Assembly: GCA_030526265.1 (NCBI GenBank)
Contig: JAUNDE010000005.1
Location: 1-64,000 of the forward strand
Direction: 5' to 3'
DNA length: 64,000 bases
Origin: Eubacteriales bacterium
GTDB taxonomy: Bacteria > Bacillota > Clostridia > Lachnospirales > Lachnospiraceae
Each line of letters begins with the position of its first letter. Position 1 is the first letter of the stretch. Shown one piece after another: positions 55,320 to 63,800 of this stretch. The notes under the pieces were generated by a model. It was not told where the DNA came from. It saw only the letters and a program-made list of their open reading frames with translations, and made no database searches. Both the position numbers and the translations under genes were made by a program.

Positions 55320-55911
55320 AGGGAAAAAACAGAATCCTGCACGGAAAATAAAAGCTCTTTTGCAGCAAAATATGAAAAAAGACCGGTTGATGATCCTGAT
55401 GTTAGCAGGGATTCTTCTTATCGTGATAGCAGTTCCGGTATCTGACAGGAATGGGGAATATGAAGATGGAGAGATTTCAAAGGAAAGCGACATGGTTTTT
55501 TCCCTGGAACAATATTCATACTATTTGGAGCAGAAACTGGAAGACTCACTTTCAAAAATAGAGGGAGCCGGAGAAGTGTCTGTGATGATCACATGGAAAT
55601 CGTCTTCGGAGAAAATTGTTGAGAAAGATAAAGAGAGTACAAGTGAGTCGCTGGAAGAAACGGACAGTCAGGGAGGAAGCAGAACAACAAAAAATATTAC
55701 CAGTTCGGACAGGTCGATTTATAGAAATTCCGGAGAAGGATCAGAGGAAGGAGAACCGTATGTAACCAAGGAGATCAGTCCTGTTGTGGAAGGTGTGATC
55801 ATTATTGCACAGGGAGGTGACCACCCTGTTGTTGTTCAAAATATTACAGAGGCCGTGCAGGCATTATTTGATATAGACACGCATAAGATAAAAGTAATGA
55901 AAGGAAATTAA
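55309..55911 (+). CDS. spoIIIAG: stage III sporulation protein SpoIIIAG
   Basis: 200 residues. One membrane span (LMILMLAGILLIVIAVPV) and an outer-facing domain of ring-building (YscJ/FliF-like) type, with LEQKLEDSLSKIEGAGEVSVMI and EGVIIIAQGGDHPVV. A Ser/Glu-rich insert of about 60 residues sits in the middle. It forms the channel ring with SpoIIIAH. Probable TTG start 55309 with GGAGG 9 bases upstream, overlapping spoIIIAF by 11 bases. Confidence 0.9.
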   Translation: MDSKGKKQNPARKIKALLQQNMKKDRLMILMLAGILLIVIAVPVSDRNGEYEDGEISKESDMVFSLEQYSYYLEQKLEDSLSKIEGAGEVSVMITWKSSSEKIVEKDKESTSESLEETDSQGGSRTTKNITSSDRSIYRNSGEGSEEGEPYVTKEISPVVEGVIIIAQGGDHPVVVQNITEAVQALFDIDTHKIKVMKGN

Positions 55912-55912
55912 A

Positions 55913-56563
55913 ATGAAACAGAGGGAGGGTACGAGTTTGAAACGTATATTTCGAAGAAATCAGATAATCATTGCAGCACTGGCGATCATGATCGCAGTTG
56001 CGGGATATTTGAATTATTCAGGAAAATTGTTTGGAAAAGGAGCTGTTTCGGAAACAAGCAATGAACTTACGAATATGGAATTATTAGATATTTCGGATGA
56101 GGATGTGGAGACAACCGGAGAAATCGCAAGTACGGATACGGAAGAGACGGATGGAGAAGCAGAGGGAACGCCGGGTGAGGCTGTACTGACAAACGGAAAT
56201 GCCAGTTCGGTTGTTGCGGAAGCAAAAGTAACGAGAGAACAGGTGCGTGCGAAAAATAAAGAGTCTCTCATGGAAATTATCGATAACACAAATCTGAGTG
56301 ATGCTCAGAAGCAGGATGCAGTAGATCAGCTTCTTGAAATGACAACATTTGCGGAAAAGGAAGCAGCTGCTGAGACGATGCTTGCATCAAAAGGATTTAA
56401 GCAGGCGGTGGTCAGCCTTACGCAGGAAGGCGCAGATATTGTTGTGAGTGCTGAGCAGCTTTCGGAAGCGGACAGAGCGCAGATTGAGGATATTGTTACA
56501 AGAAAAACAGGTGTAGCACCGGAAAAAATCGTGATTACACCGATTGGTTCTGTAAATGATTAG
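55913..56563 (+). CDS. spoIIIAH: stage III sporulation protein SpoIIIAH
   Basis: 216 residues. Membrane segment IIIAALAIMIAVAGYLNYSG near the start, an acidic linker, then a YscJ-like domain (residues about 110-216) that faces the forespore and in Bacillus binds SpoIIQ. AAGGA is 7 bases before ATG 55913; a TTG at 55937 with GGGAGGG is a second possible start. Last gene of the operon, followed by a weak terminator. Confidence 0.93.
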   Translation: MKQREGTSLKRIFRRNQIIIAALAIMIAVAGYLNYSGKLFGKGAVSETSNELTNMELLDISDEDVETTGEIASTDTEETDGEAEGTPGEAVLTNGNASSVVAEAKVTREQVRAKNKESLMEIIDNTNLSDAQKQDAVDQLLEMTTFAEKEAAAETMLASKGFKQAVVSLTQEGADIVVSAEQLSEADRAQIEDIVTRKTGVAPEKIVITPIGSVND

Positions 56564-56589
56564 GGAAGGTAAAAAACCTTTCCTATTTT
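56562..56589 (+). terminator. weak terminator after spoIIIAH
   Basis: AGGGAAGGT/ACCTTTCCT stem (one mismatch) starting at the stop codon, followed by ATTTTAC. Confidence 0.6.
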
Positions 56590-56674
56590 ACTGTGCGTAC
56601 AGAATAATCTTTTGATGACAGATTCTGAAGGTTAAAAATCAGTGATGGTATTTAAAATAAAATGAATTAAATAA

Positions 56675-56728
56675 TTGACAAAAAGTTTATTAATAGTATA
56701 ATTAAATCTGTTGCAAAAAGTTTAGTAA
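56675..56728 (+). promoter_or_regulatory. promoter and direct-repeat operator of the polyamine operon
   Basis: TTGACA (56675-56680), 16 bases, TATAAT (56697-56702). The sequence CAAAAAGTTTATTAA (56679-56693) lies between the boxes, and CAAAAAGTTTAGTAA (56714-56728) lies just downstream, 35 bases apart, plus AAAAAGTTATT. These repeats are good candidates for the XRE-cupin repressor sites. Confidence 0.7.
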
Positions 56729-56774
56729 AAAGTTATTTTGAGTTTAGGAATTGTTGTAAAAGAGGACAGATGAT

Positions 56775-57332
56775 ATGGAGATCGATTATATCAATGAACA
56801 TATAGGAAATAAGATAAAGGATTTGAGAAATCGCAATGGACTTACGCAGCAGGAACTTGCAGACAGAACCGAATTGACGAAGGGATTTATCTCTCAGCTA
56901 GAGCGAGGGCTTGTGTCTCCTTCGGTTGTGACACTGCTTGATCTGATCGAGTGTCTTGGGATTACAGCCTCAGAGTTCTTTAAGGAGGCAGAAGAAGAAC
57001 ATATTGTATATTCGGAAGAAGGTTATTTTGAGAAGATCGATGATGCGGGCAACAGTATACAGTGGGTGGTCCCCGCAGCGCAGAAATATCAGATGGAACC
57101 ACTTCTTGTTGTAGTACAGCCAAAGCAGAGTCTGGAAGAGGATAAGCCTCATGACGGAGAAGAGTTCGGATATCTGATTTCCGGAAGATTAAATCTCTAT
57201 TTCGGAGAGAAGGTCTACCACGTGAAAGCGGGCGAAAGCTTTTATTATCCCGCAAAGAAAAATCACAGGATCGAGAATCCGGGAAACAGACCAGCGAAGT
57301 TTATCTGGGTCAGTACACCACCGATGTTTTAA
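56775..57332 (+). CDS. XRE-cupin regulator of polyamine uptake
   Basis: 185 residues. N-terminal helix-turn-helix (IKDLRNRNGLTQQELADRTELTKGFISQLERG, positions about 13-44) and a C-terminal cupin (EEFGYLISGRLNLYFGEKVYHVKAGESFYYPA), as in PuuR. Cupins in this family sense a small ligand, here plausibly a polyamine given the downstream potABCD. It probably represses its own operon. The following potA starts 69 bases later, and no terminator separates them. Confidence 0.92.
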   Translation: MEIDYINEHIGNKIKDLRNRNGLTQQELADRTELTKGFISQLERGLVSPSVVTLLDLIECLGITASEFFKEAEEEHIVYSEEGYFEKIDDAGNSIQWVVPAAQKYQMEPLLVVVQPKQSLEEDKPHDGEEFGYLISGRLNLYFGEKVYHVKAGESFYYPAKKNHRIENPGNRPAKFIWVSTPPMF

Positions 57333-57400
57333 CAGAATCAGGTATCGAAGCGGATTGCGAGAATCCGATTGATCATAAAGAATGAGAGCAGGAGAATACG

Positions 57401-58840
57401 ATGAATCAGAGTACAAATATTATTGAGTTAAAGCACATAGTTAAAAAATTTGAAGACGGGTTTGTAGCTGTTGAAGATTTTAATCTTGAAGTTAAGAGGG
57501 GAGAATTTGTTACGTTTCTAGGACCTTCCGGATGCGGAAAGACAACAACCCTTCGAATGATCGCCGGATTTGATAATCCTTCTGAGGGACAGATTCTGTT
57601 GAACGGAAAGTCAATTACAGAACTTCCTCCAAATAAACGTCCTATCAATACTGTTTTTCAGAGATATGCGTTGTTCCCTCATATGAATATCTTTGACAAT
57701 ATTGCATTTGGATTAAAGCAGAAAAAAACATCTGGAAATCAGATCGTGAAAAAGGTGAAAAAAGTATTGGAACTGGTAGACCTGGAAGGATTTGAGAACC
57801 GTAAAGTATCTACATTGTCCGGAGGTCAGCAGCAGAGAGTTGCGATTGCACGTGCTGTTGTAAACGAGCCGGAGATCCTTCTTCTTGATGAACCTCTTGG
57901 TGCACTGGATCTGAAAATGCGCAAGGAGATGCAGCTTGAGCTGAAGCAGATGCACAGAGAGCTTGGCATCACATTTATTTATGTAACGCATGATCAGGAA
58001 GAGGCGCTTACAATGTCTGACAAGATTGTTGTTATGTCTGAAGGTAAGATCCAGCAGATCGGAACACCGGAAGATATTTACAATGAGCCAAAGAATGCAT
58101 TTGTTGCGGACTTTATCGGAGAAAGCAATATTTTCAATGGAATTATGACAGGAAAGCTGAAAGCACGTTTTTGCGGCGGAGAGTTTGCATGTGTTGATGA
58201 TGTCGAAGAAGGTACACATATCACGGCTGTTGTCAGACCGGAAGATGTGCTCATTACACGTCCGGAAGACGGAACTGTTCGCGGCATTGTCAATTCTGTG
58301 ATCTTTAAGGGAATGCACTATGAGATTACAGTGGATTCCGGAAAATATGAGATGGTGATTCGCTCTGTCGATCCGGTGAATGTTGGAGACTGGGTTGGCA
58401 TGTGTGTAGAGCCTGATGATATCCATATTATGATCGCAGAAGATCATACGAATTCGTTTGTGGTTGGAGTTACAAAGAATAACACTCTGGAATATAACGA
58501 GACAGAACTTGATGTGTCGCTTACAAGTATTATTCGGGGAAGTAGAGAAACAGAAGATGGCGGATTGCTGGATGCGAATGGTGTTGAGATCGATGTGAAA
58601 AAACTTCGTATCAGAGGAGAAATCCAGCCTCAGGATATCAGACTGACAGATGTACAGGAAGACGGCCTGGTGCAGGGATATATCAGTAATCTGATCTACA
58701 AGGGAGACCATTACAGTTATGTAATACGAACAGACATTGGACAGGATTTTGTTGTCGATGACGAATATCTCTGGAATATGGAGGATCAGGTGGGACTGAT
58801 CATTCCAACGGAGAAAGTGAACTTTTCAGTAAAACGATAA
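57401..58840 (+). CDS. potA: spermidine/putrescine ABC transporter ATPase PotA, enlarged
   Basis: 479 residues, about 110 more than usual. The ATPase half is complete: FLGPSGCGKTTTLRM, VFQRYALFPHMNIFDNIAFGL, LSGGQQQRVAIARA, LLLDEPLGALD, YVTHDQEEAL. From residue about 240 there are two copies of a TOBE-like unit: RPEDVLITRPEDGTVRG...FKGMHYEI, and RGEIQPQDIRLTDVQEDG...IYKGDHYSYVI. The second would come from an internal duplication. It drives polyamine import with PotBCD. AGGAGAATACG precedes ATG 57401. Confidence 0.93.
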   Translation: MNQSTNIIELKHIVKKFEDGFVAVEDFNLEVKRGEFVTFLGPSGCGKTTTLRMIAGFDNPSEGQILLNGKSITELPPNKRPINTVFQRYALFPHMNIFDNIAFGLKQKKTSGNQIVKKVKKVLELVDLEGFENRKVSTLSGGQQQRVAIARAVVNEPEILLLDEPLGALDLKMRKEMQLELKQMHRELGITFIYVTHDQEEALTMSDKIVVMSEGKIQQIGTPEDIYNEPKNAFVADFIGESNIFNGIMTGKLKARFCGGEFACVDDVEEGTHITAVVRPEDVLITRPEDGTVRGIVNSVIFKGMHYEITVDSGKYEMVIRSVDPVNVGDWVGMCVEPDDIHIMIAEDHTNSFVVGVTKNNTLEYNETELDVSLTSIIRGSRETEDGGLLDANGVEIDVKKLRIRGEIQPQDIRLTDVQEDGLVQGYISNLIYKGDHYSYVIRTDIGQDFVVDDEYLWNMEDQVGLIIPTEKVNFSVKR

Positions 58841-58852
58841 GGAGGAGGATTC

Positions 58853-59647
58853 ATGCATAAAATTTCATTTTCCAGAAAAGCACTGGGAATTCCCTATGTA
58901 ATTTTCTTAATGCTGTTTGTTGTTGCACCTCTTTTTGTATTGATTTACTATGCTTTTACGAATGGGAGTGGACAGCCTACATTACAGAATCTGACAGGAT
59001 TCTTTTCTGATCCAAATACATTAGGAACTCTTTTCTATAGTTTTGGGATAGCAATGACGACGACACTTGTGTGTCTTTTGCTTGCATATCCTACAGCATA
59101 TATTCTTGCAACGAGCAAGCTTAAGGGGCAGTCTGTGATCATTATGCTGTTTATTATGCCGATGTGGATCAATTTTTCGCTTCGAATTACCGCACTGAAA
59201 GAGATTCTTACATGGATTGAGGGAAACCTTGCCTATTACCCGTTCCTGAATGCGGTGATCGGTATGACATACGATTTCCTTCCGTTTATGATCCTGCCGA
59301 TCTATACAACGATCTCAAAGCTTGACGGTGCGCTGCTTGAGGCTGCAAGAGATCTGGGCGCAGATGAGCTGACTGCATTTTTGAAAGTGACACTGCCCCT
59401 TTCTGTGCCTGGGATCATCAGCGGTGTTTCGATGGTATTCCTCCCGGCAATGACAAACTATGTTGTTCTTGATATGCTGTACAACAGTACATACATTATG
59501 GGAAGTCTGATCGGAAGCTATTTCGCAGCTTATAACTGGCATGGAGGTTCTATGATCGCGCTGATCCTTCTTGCAATTATCTGTCTTTTCACGCTTCTGA
59601 CAAGAGGAGCAGAAGATGAGAATCCAAGAGGAGGTGCCTTGTTATAA
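58853..59647 (+). CDS. potB: polyamine ABC transporter permease PotB
   Basis: 264 residues, six membrane spans. The EAA loop reads LLEAARDLGADELTAFLKVTLPLSVPGI. AGGAGGAGG precedes ATG 58853, 12 bases after potA; the stop shares one base with the potC start. Confidence 0.94.
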   Translation: MHKISFSRKALGIPYVIFLMLFVVAPLFVLIYYAFTNGSGQPTLQNLTGFFSDPNTLGTLFYSFGIAMTTTLVCLLLAYPTAYILATSKLKGQSVIIMLFIMPMWINFSLRITALKEILTWIEGNLAYYPFLNAVIGMTYDFLPFMILPIYTTISKLDGALLEAARDLGADELTAFLKVTLPLSVPGIISGVSMVFLPAMTNYVVLDMLYNSTYIMGSLIGSYFAAYNWHGGSMIALILLAIICLFTLLTRGAEDENPRGGALL

Positions 59648-60447
59648 TGAGAAAATCAGTAAAAGTTCTTTTTATTGTGTTTGTTATGCTGTTTCTTTAT
59701 ATGCCGATTTTGATGCTGGCATTATACAGCTTTACAACAGCGACGAACATTGGTGCACTTCGCGGGTTTTCCATGCACAATTATGTGACACTTTTTACAA
59801 CACCGGAACTTGTAAGTATGATCTTTGGAACTCTTACACTTGCAATCGGTGCTTCTCTGATCGCTACTGTTCTTGGTACGATCGGTGCGATTGGCTCTTT
59901 TTATTCCAAAAAGGGAATGGCGTCTGCGATAAATACAATGAATCAGGTACCTGTTGTAAATGCAGATGTTGTCACAGGTTTTTCTATCTGCATATTGCTT
60001 GTTGTTGTGCTTGGAGTGAGTAAAGATACATATATTCCGCTTGTTATAGGACATGTGACACTCTGTGCACCATTTGTGTATCTGTCAGTCATTCCAAAAC
60101 TCAAGCAGATGGATTCAAGTATTTATGAGGCGGCACTTGATCTGGGCGCGACGCCGTTCACTGCACTTGTAAAAATAGTTCTTCCACAGATACTTTCAGG
60201 AATTTTATCAGGATTTGCACTTGCGATCACGTTGTCACTGGATGATTATTTCATCGCAACATATACGAAGCCGGCAACTTTTGATACGATCAGCACATAC
60301 GTTGTAAATGCTACGAAAGGCGGACAGACAACGATCAAGACAGCACTTTGGGCATTGTCAACAGTTATTTTTGTGCTCGTTTTGTTGATTGTATTATTTA
60401 TGAATTATCAGGCGAACAAAAAATCAGAAGGGACAGAGACAGTATGA
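59647..60447 (+). CDS. potC: polyamine ABC transporter permease PotC
   Basis: 266 residues, six membrane spans, with EAA loop YEAALDLGATPFTALVKIVLPQILSGI and SLDDYFIATYT near the end. ATG 59647 overlaps the potB stop. Its own stop overlaps the potD start as ATGA. Confidence 0.94.
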   Translation: MRKSVKVLFIVFVMLFLYMPILMLALYSFTTATNIGALRGFSMHNYVTLFTTPELVSMIFGTLTLAIGASLIATVLGTIGAIGSFYSKKGMASAINTMNQVPVVNADVVTGFSICILLVVVLGVSKDTYIPLVIGHVTLCAPFVYLSVIPKLKQMDSSIYEAALDLGATPFTALVKIVLPQILSGILSGFALAITLSLDDYFIATYTKPATFDTISTYVVNATKGGQTTIKTALWALSTVIFVLVLLIVLFMNYQANKKSEGTETV

Positions 60448-61955
60448 TGAGAAAAAAGAATAAGTGTATTTCCCTGATCTTTGCATTCTGTCTCATGATC
60501 GGACTTGTTCTTTCTCCGTTTCAGGCAGAGGCAGCGGGGGAATCGAATGAGAAACCGAAGGAGATCAAACTTCGTGTTTGTAACTGGGAAGAATACATCG
60601 ATGAGGGTGATTGGGATGAAGAAGAAACGATCGACCTTGACAGCGGGGATATCATTGGTGAGAATTCTATGGTTGAAGATTTTGAAGAATGGTATTACGA
60701 GACATATGGAATCAAAGTGAGTGTAGAGTATTCTACATTTGGAACCAATGAAGACCTCTATAATATGCTCACGCTTGGCGATGTGTATGATCTTATATGC
60801 CCATCAGAATATATGGTTATGAAATTGATGGCTGAAGAACAGCTGGTTCCTCTTTCAGATGAGTTTTTCAATAAGAGTGATGAGAATAATTATTACATTA
60901 ACGGAGTGTCTCCATATATCCAGTCTGTTTTTGAAAAATCGAAGATCAATGGAGAAAGCTGGAGTAAATATATGGCAGGATATATGTGGGGTGTTACAGG
61001 AATCGTATATAATCCTGAGATAGTAAGTGAGGAAGATGCTTCAACCTGGAAGATATTAAATAATCCGGACTATTACAGACAGGTTACGATCAAAGACAAT
61101 GTAAGAGATTCTTATTTTGCTGCCATTGGTGCACTGCATTCAGAAGAACTTATGTCGGAAGAGTTCGTAAATGATCCGGAGTATTCCAGAAAATTGGAAG
61201 AGCTTATGAATGATACATCGGAGGAGTCGATCAAAGAAGTTCAGGATTATCTCCAGGATGTGAAAAATAATGCATATTCTTTTGAAACAGACTCGGGAAA
61301 AGCAGATATGGTTACCGGAAAAGTAGTTGCAAATTACCAGTGGTCAGGAGATGCGGTGTATTCGATGGATCAGGCTGATGAGGATGATTTTACGCTTGCA
61401 TTTGCTGTTCCGAAAGAATCGACGAACATATACTTTGACGGATGGGTAATGCTGAAATCAGGAGTGGATGGAGATCCGTATAAACAGCATGCAGCAGAAG
61501 CTTTCATCAATTTTAATTCAAGACCGGACAATGTGATCCGCAACATGTATTATATCGGATATACATCCGTTATCTCCGGCGGAGATGATCCGAGGATCTT
61601 TGAATATGCGGACTGGAATTTTGGAGCAGAAGATGACGAAGAAGATGTGACAGATTATGATATCAGTTATTTCTTTACAGATGATAAAGAATCGGAAGAT
61701 TATATCATCACCGCTCCGACCTCTCAGGTTCGAAGGCAGTTATTTGCTCAGTATCCGTCATCAGATGTGATCAACAGATCATCGATCATGATATATTTTG
61801 ATAAAGAACAAAATGAAGCAATCAATCAGATGTGGATCAATGTCAGATGTTATAACGCACATGACATTCCAATCTGGGCATGGGGAATCGCAGCAGCAGC
61901 GGTTTTGATGATCGTGTATGCGGCTGTCCATAAATATATGAATAAACGGAACTAA
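60444..61955 (+). CDS. potD: polyamine-binding protein PotD with C-terminal membrane segment
   Basis: 503 residues, compared with about 350 for typical PotD. The N-terminus has a classical signal (CISLIFAFCLMIGLVLSPFQAEA) without a lipobox; cleavage after AEA is likely. The binding domain begins LRVCNWEEYID, as in PotD/F, followed by an acidic insert of about 25 residues. Substrate-site marks include YDLICPSEYMV, YMWGVTGIVYN, ANYQWSGDAVYSM and YFDGWVMLK. Close to the C-terminus is a membrane helix (IPIWAWGIAAAAVLMIVYAAV, about residues 475-495) and a basic tail. So anchoring is probably by this helix instead of lipid. The longer open frame upstream is a shadow of potC. Confidence 0.9.
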   Translation: MMRKKNKCISLIFAFCLMIGLVLSPFQAEAAGESNEKPKEIKLRVCNWEEYIDEGDWDEEETIDLDSGDIIGENSMVEDFEEWYYETYGIKVSVEYSTFGTNEDLYNMLTLGDVYDLICPSEYMVMKLMAEEQLVPLSDEFFNKSDENNYYINGVSPYIQSVFEKSKINGESWSKYMAGYMWGVTGIVYNPEIVSEEDASTWKILNNPDYYRQVTIKDNVRDSYFAAIGALHSEELMSEEFVNDPEYSRKLEELMNDTSEESIKEVQDYLQDVKNNAYSFETDSGKADMVTGKVVANYQWSGDAVYSMDQADEDDFTLAFAVPKESTNIYFDGWVMLKSGVDGDPYKQHAAEAFINFNSRPDNVIRNMYYIGYTSVISGGDDPRIFEYADWNFGAEDDEEDVTDYDISYFFTDDKESEDYIITAPTSQVRRQLFAQYPSSDVINRSSIMIYFDKEQNEAINQMWINVRCYNAHDIPIWAWGIAAAAVLMIVYAAVHKYMNKRN

Positions 61956-61967
61956 AATGAGTAGAAT

Positions 61968-62000
61968 ATCAGGGAATTCACACATTGTGGATTCCCTGAT
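61968..62000 (+). terminator. probable terminator of the pot operon
   Basis: ATCAGGGAATTCAC/GTGGATTCCCTGAT stem (one G-T pair), loop ACATT, followed by the weak tract GTTATGTTAT. Confidence 0.65.
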
Positions 62001-62088
62001 GTTATGTTATAATTATTCAATATGCGTAAAACAGGATCGTGATGTATCCGTGAAAATCAGATTATGAGATCAGGAGAGGAATAGATAT

Positions 62089-63693
62089 ATGTCTGAACTT
62101 ACAAAGGAAATCAGAGAACAGATCAATAAACGAAGAACTTTTGCAATCATTTCGCATCCCGATGCAGGAAAAACGACACTTACAGAGAAGTTCCTTCTCT
62201 ATGGCGGAGCAATCAATCAGGCAGGGAGCGTAAAGGGAAAGGCAACTGCAAAGCATGCGGTGTCTGACTGGATGGAAATTGAAAAAGAGAGAGGTATTTC
62301 AGTTACATCCTCTGTATTGCAGTTTAATTATGATGGCTACTGCATCAATATTCTGGATACTCCAGGACATCAGGATTTCTCAGAGGACACATACCGTACA
62401 CTGATGGCAGCAGACTCTGCTGTAATGGTGATTGATGCTTCAAAGGGTGTTGAGGCCCAGACAAGAAAGCTTTTTAAAGTATGTACGATGAGACATATTC
62501 CAATCTTTACATTTATCAATAAAATGGACCGGGAAGCAATGGATACATTTGAGCTTTTGGATGATATTGAGAATGAACTTGGAATCGCGACATGTCCTGT
62601 AAACTGGCCGATCGGATCAGGTAAAAGCTTCAAAGGAGTATATGACAGAAATGAAAAGGCGATTGAGCTCTTCTCTGACACAAAGAAGGGAACAACACAG
62701 GGAGTAGTGAAAAAAATAGAGATAGATGATCCGGAAGTTGAGTCGCTGCTTGAACCTGGACAGATGGAACAGCTTATGGAAGAGATCGAGCTTCAGGATG
62801 GAGCCGGAGCAGAGTTTGATCAGGAACTTGTCAGCAAAGGAGAATTGTCGCCGGTGTTTTTTGGATCGGCACTCACAAACTTTGGCGTAGAGACATTCCT
62901 TCAGCATTTCCTTTCCATGACATCGTCACCGCTTCCTAGAACCTCGGATCAGGGACAGATCGATCCGATGAAAGAGGAGGATTTCTCGGCATTTGTATTT
63001 AAGATTCAGGCGAATATGAACAAAGCTCACCGCGACAGAATTGCATTTATGAGAATCTGTTCCGGTACGTTTGAAGCCGGAATGGAAGTTCATCATATTC
63101 AGGGCGGCAGAAAGGTCCGCCTCTCGCAGCCGCAGCAATTGATGGCAAGTGAACGAAAAATAATAGAAAATGCATATGGAGGAGATATTATCGGTGTGTT
63201 CGATCCGGGCATATTCTCAATTGGTGATACACTTACATCTTCTCCGAAAAAGTTTGCATATGAAGGTATTCCTACATTTGCACCGGAGCATTTTGCAAGA
63301 GTTCGCCAGGTAGACACAATGAAACGTAAACAGTTTATCAAGGGAATCAATCAGATTGCACAGGAAGGTGCGATTCAGATCTTCCAGGAATATAATACCG
63401 GTATGGAAGAAATTATTGTGGGTGTAGTGGGAGTCCTGCAGTTTGATGTATTGAAATACAGACTGGAAAATGAATATAACGTGGAGATCAGACTTGATAA
63501 TCTTCCATACGAACATATCAGATGGATCGAAAATGAAGAGATTGATCTTGATAAGATCAAGGGAACTTCAGACATGAAGAAGATCAAGGATCTGAAAGAC
63601 AGACCGCTTCTTCTTTTTGTGAATGAATGGAGCATCCGAATGGTTCTTGACCGAAATGAAGGACTTGAGCTCTCAGAATTCGGACGCTCATAG
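62089..63693 (+). CDS. prfC: peptide chain release factor 3
   Basis: 534 residues. A translational GTPase that recycles RF1/RF2. G1 ISHPDAGKTTLTEKFLL, G3 DTPGHQDFSEDTYR, G4 INKMDREAMD and downstream PVFFGSALTNFGVE match RF3. The C-terminal domain ends LLLFVNEWSIRMV. AGGAGAGG is 9 bases before ATG 62089. Confidence 0.96.
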   Translation: MSELTKEIREQINKRRTFAIISHPDAGKTTLTEKFLLYGGAINQAGSVKGKATAKHAVSDWMEIEKERGISVTSSVLQFNYDGYCINILDTPGHQDFSEDTYRTLMAADSAVMVIDASKGVEAQTRKLFKVCTMRHIPIFTFINKMDREAMDTFELLDDIENELGIATCPVNWPIGSGKSFKGVYDRNEKAIELFSDTKKGTTQGVVKKIEIDDPEVESLLEPGQMEQLMEEIELQDGAGAEFDQELVSKGELSPVFFGSALTNFGVETFLQHFLSMTSSPLPRTSDQGQIDPMKEEDFSAFVFKIQANMNKAHRDRIAFMRICSGTFEAGMEVHHIQGGRKVRLSQPQQLMASERKIIENAYGGDIIGVFDPGIFSIGDTLTSSPKKFAYEGIPTFAPEHFARVRQVDTMKRKQFIKGINQIAQEGAIQIFQEYNTGMEEIIVGVVGVLQFDVLKYRLENEYNVEIRLDNLPYEHIRWIENEEIDLDKIKGTSDMKKIKDLKDRPLLLFVNEWSIRMVLDRNEGLELSEFGRS

Positions 63694-63800
63694 AAGAACA
63701 TGCGTTTCTTTTAAGATGTACTTTTATTTTCAAAGATTATTTGCTATAATCGGTTTGTAAATGTGAACTCGAAAAACAGCCAGCAGGGAGGTTTAATGAT

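Noticed and set aside
57713..58711. 332-codon open frame antisense to potA
   Set aside because: Antisense shadow of a well-identified ATPase gene; low-quality composition and no start signal.
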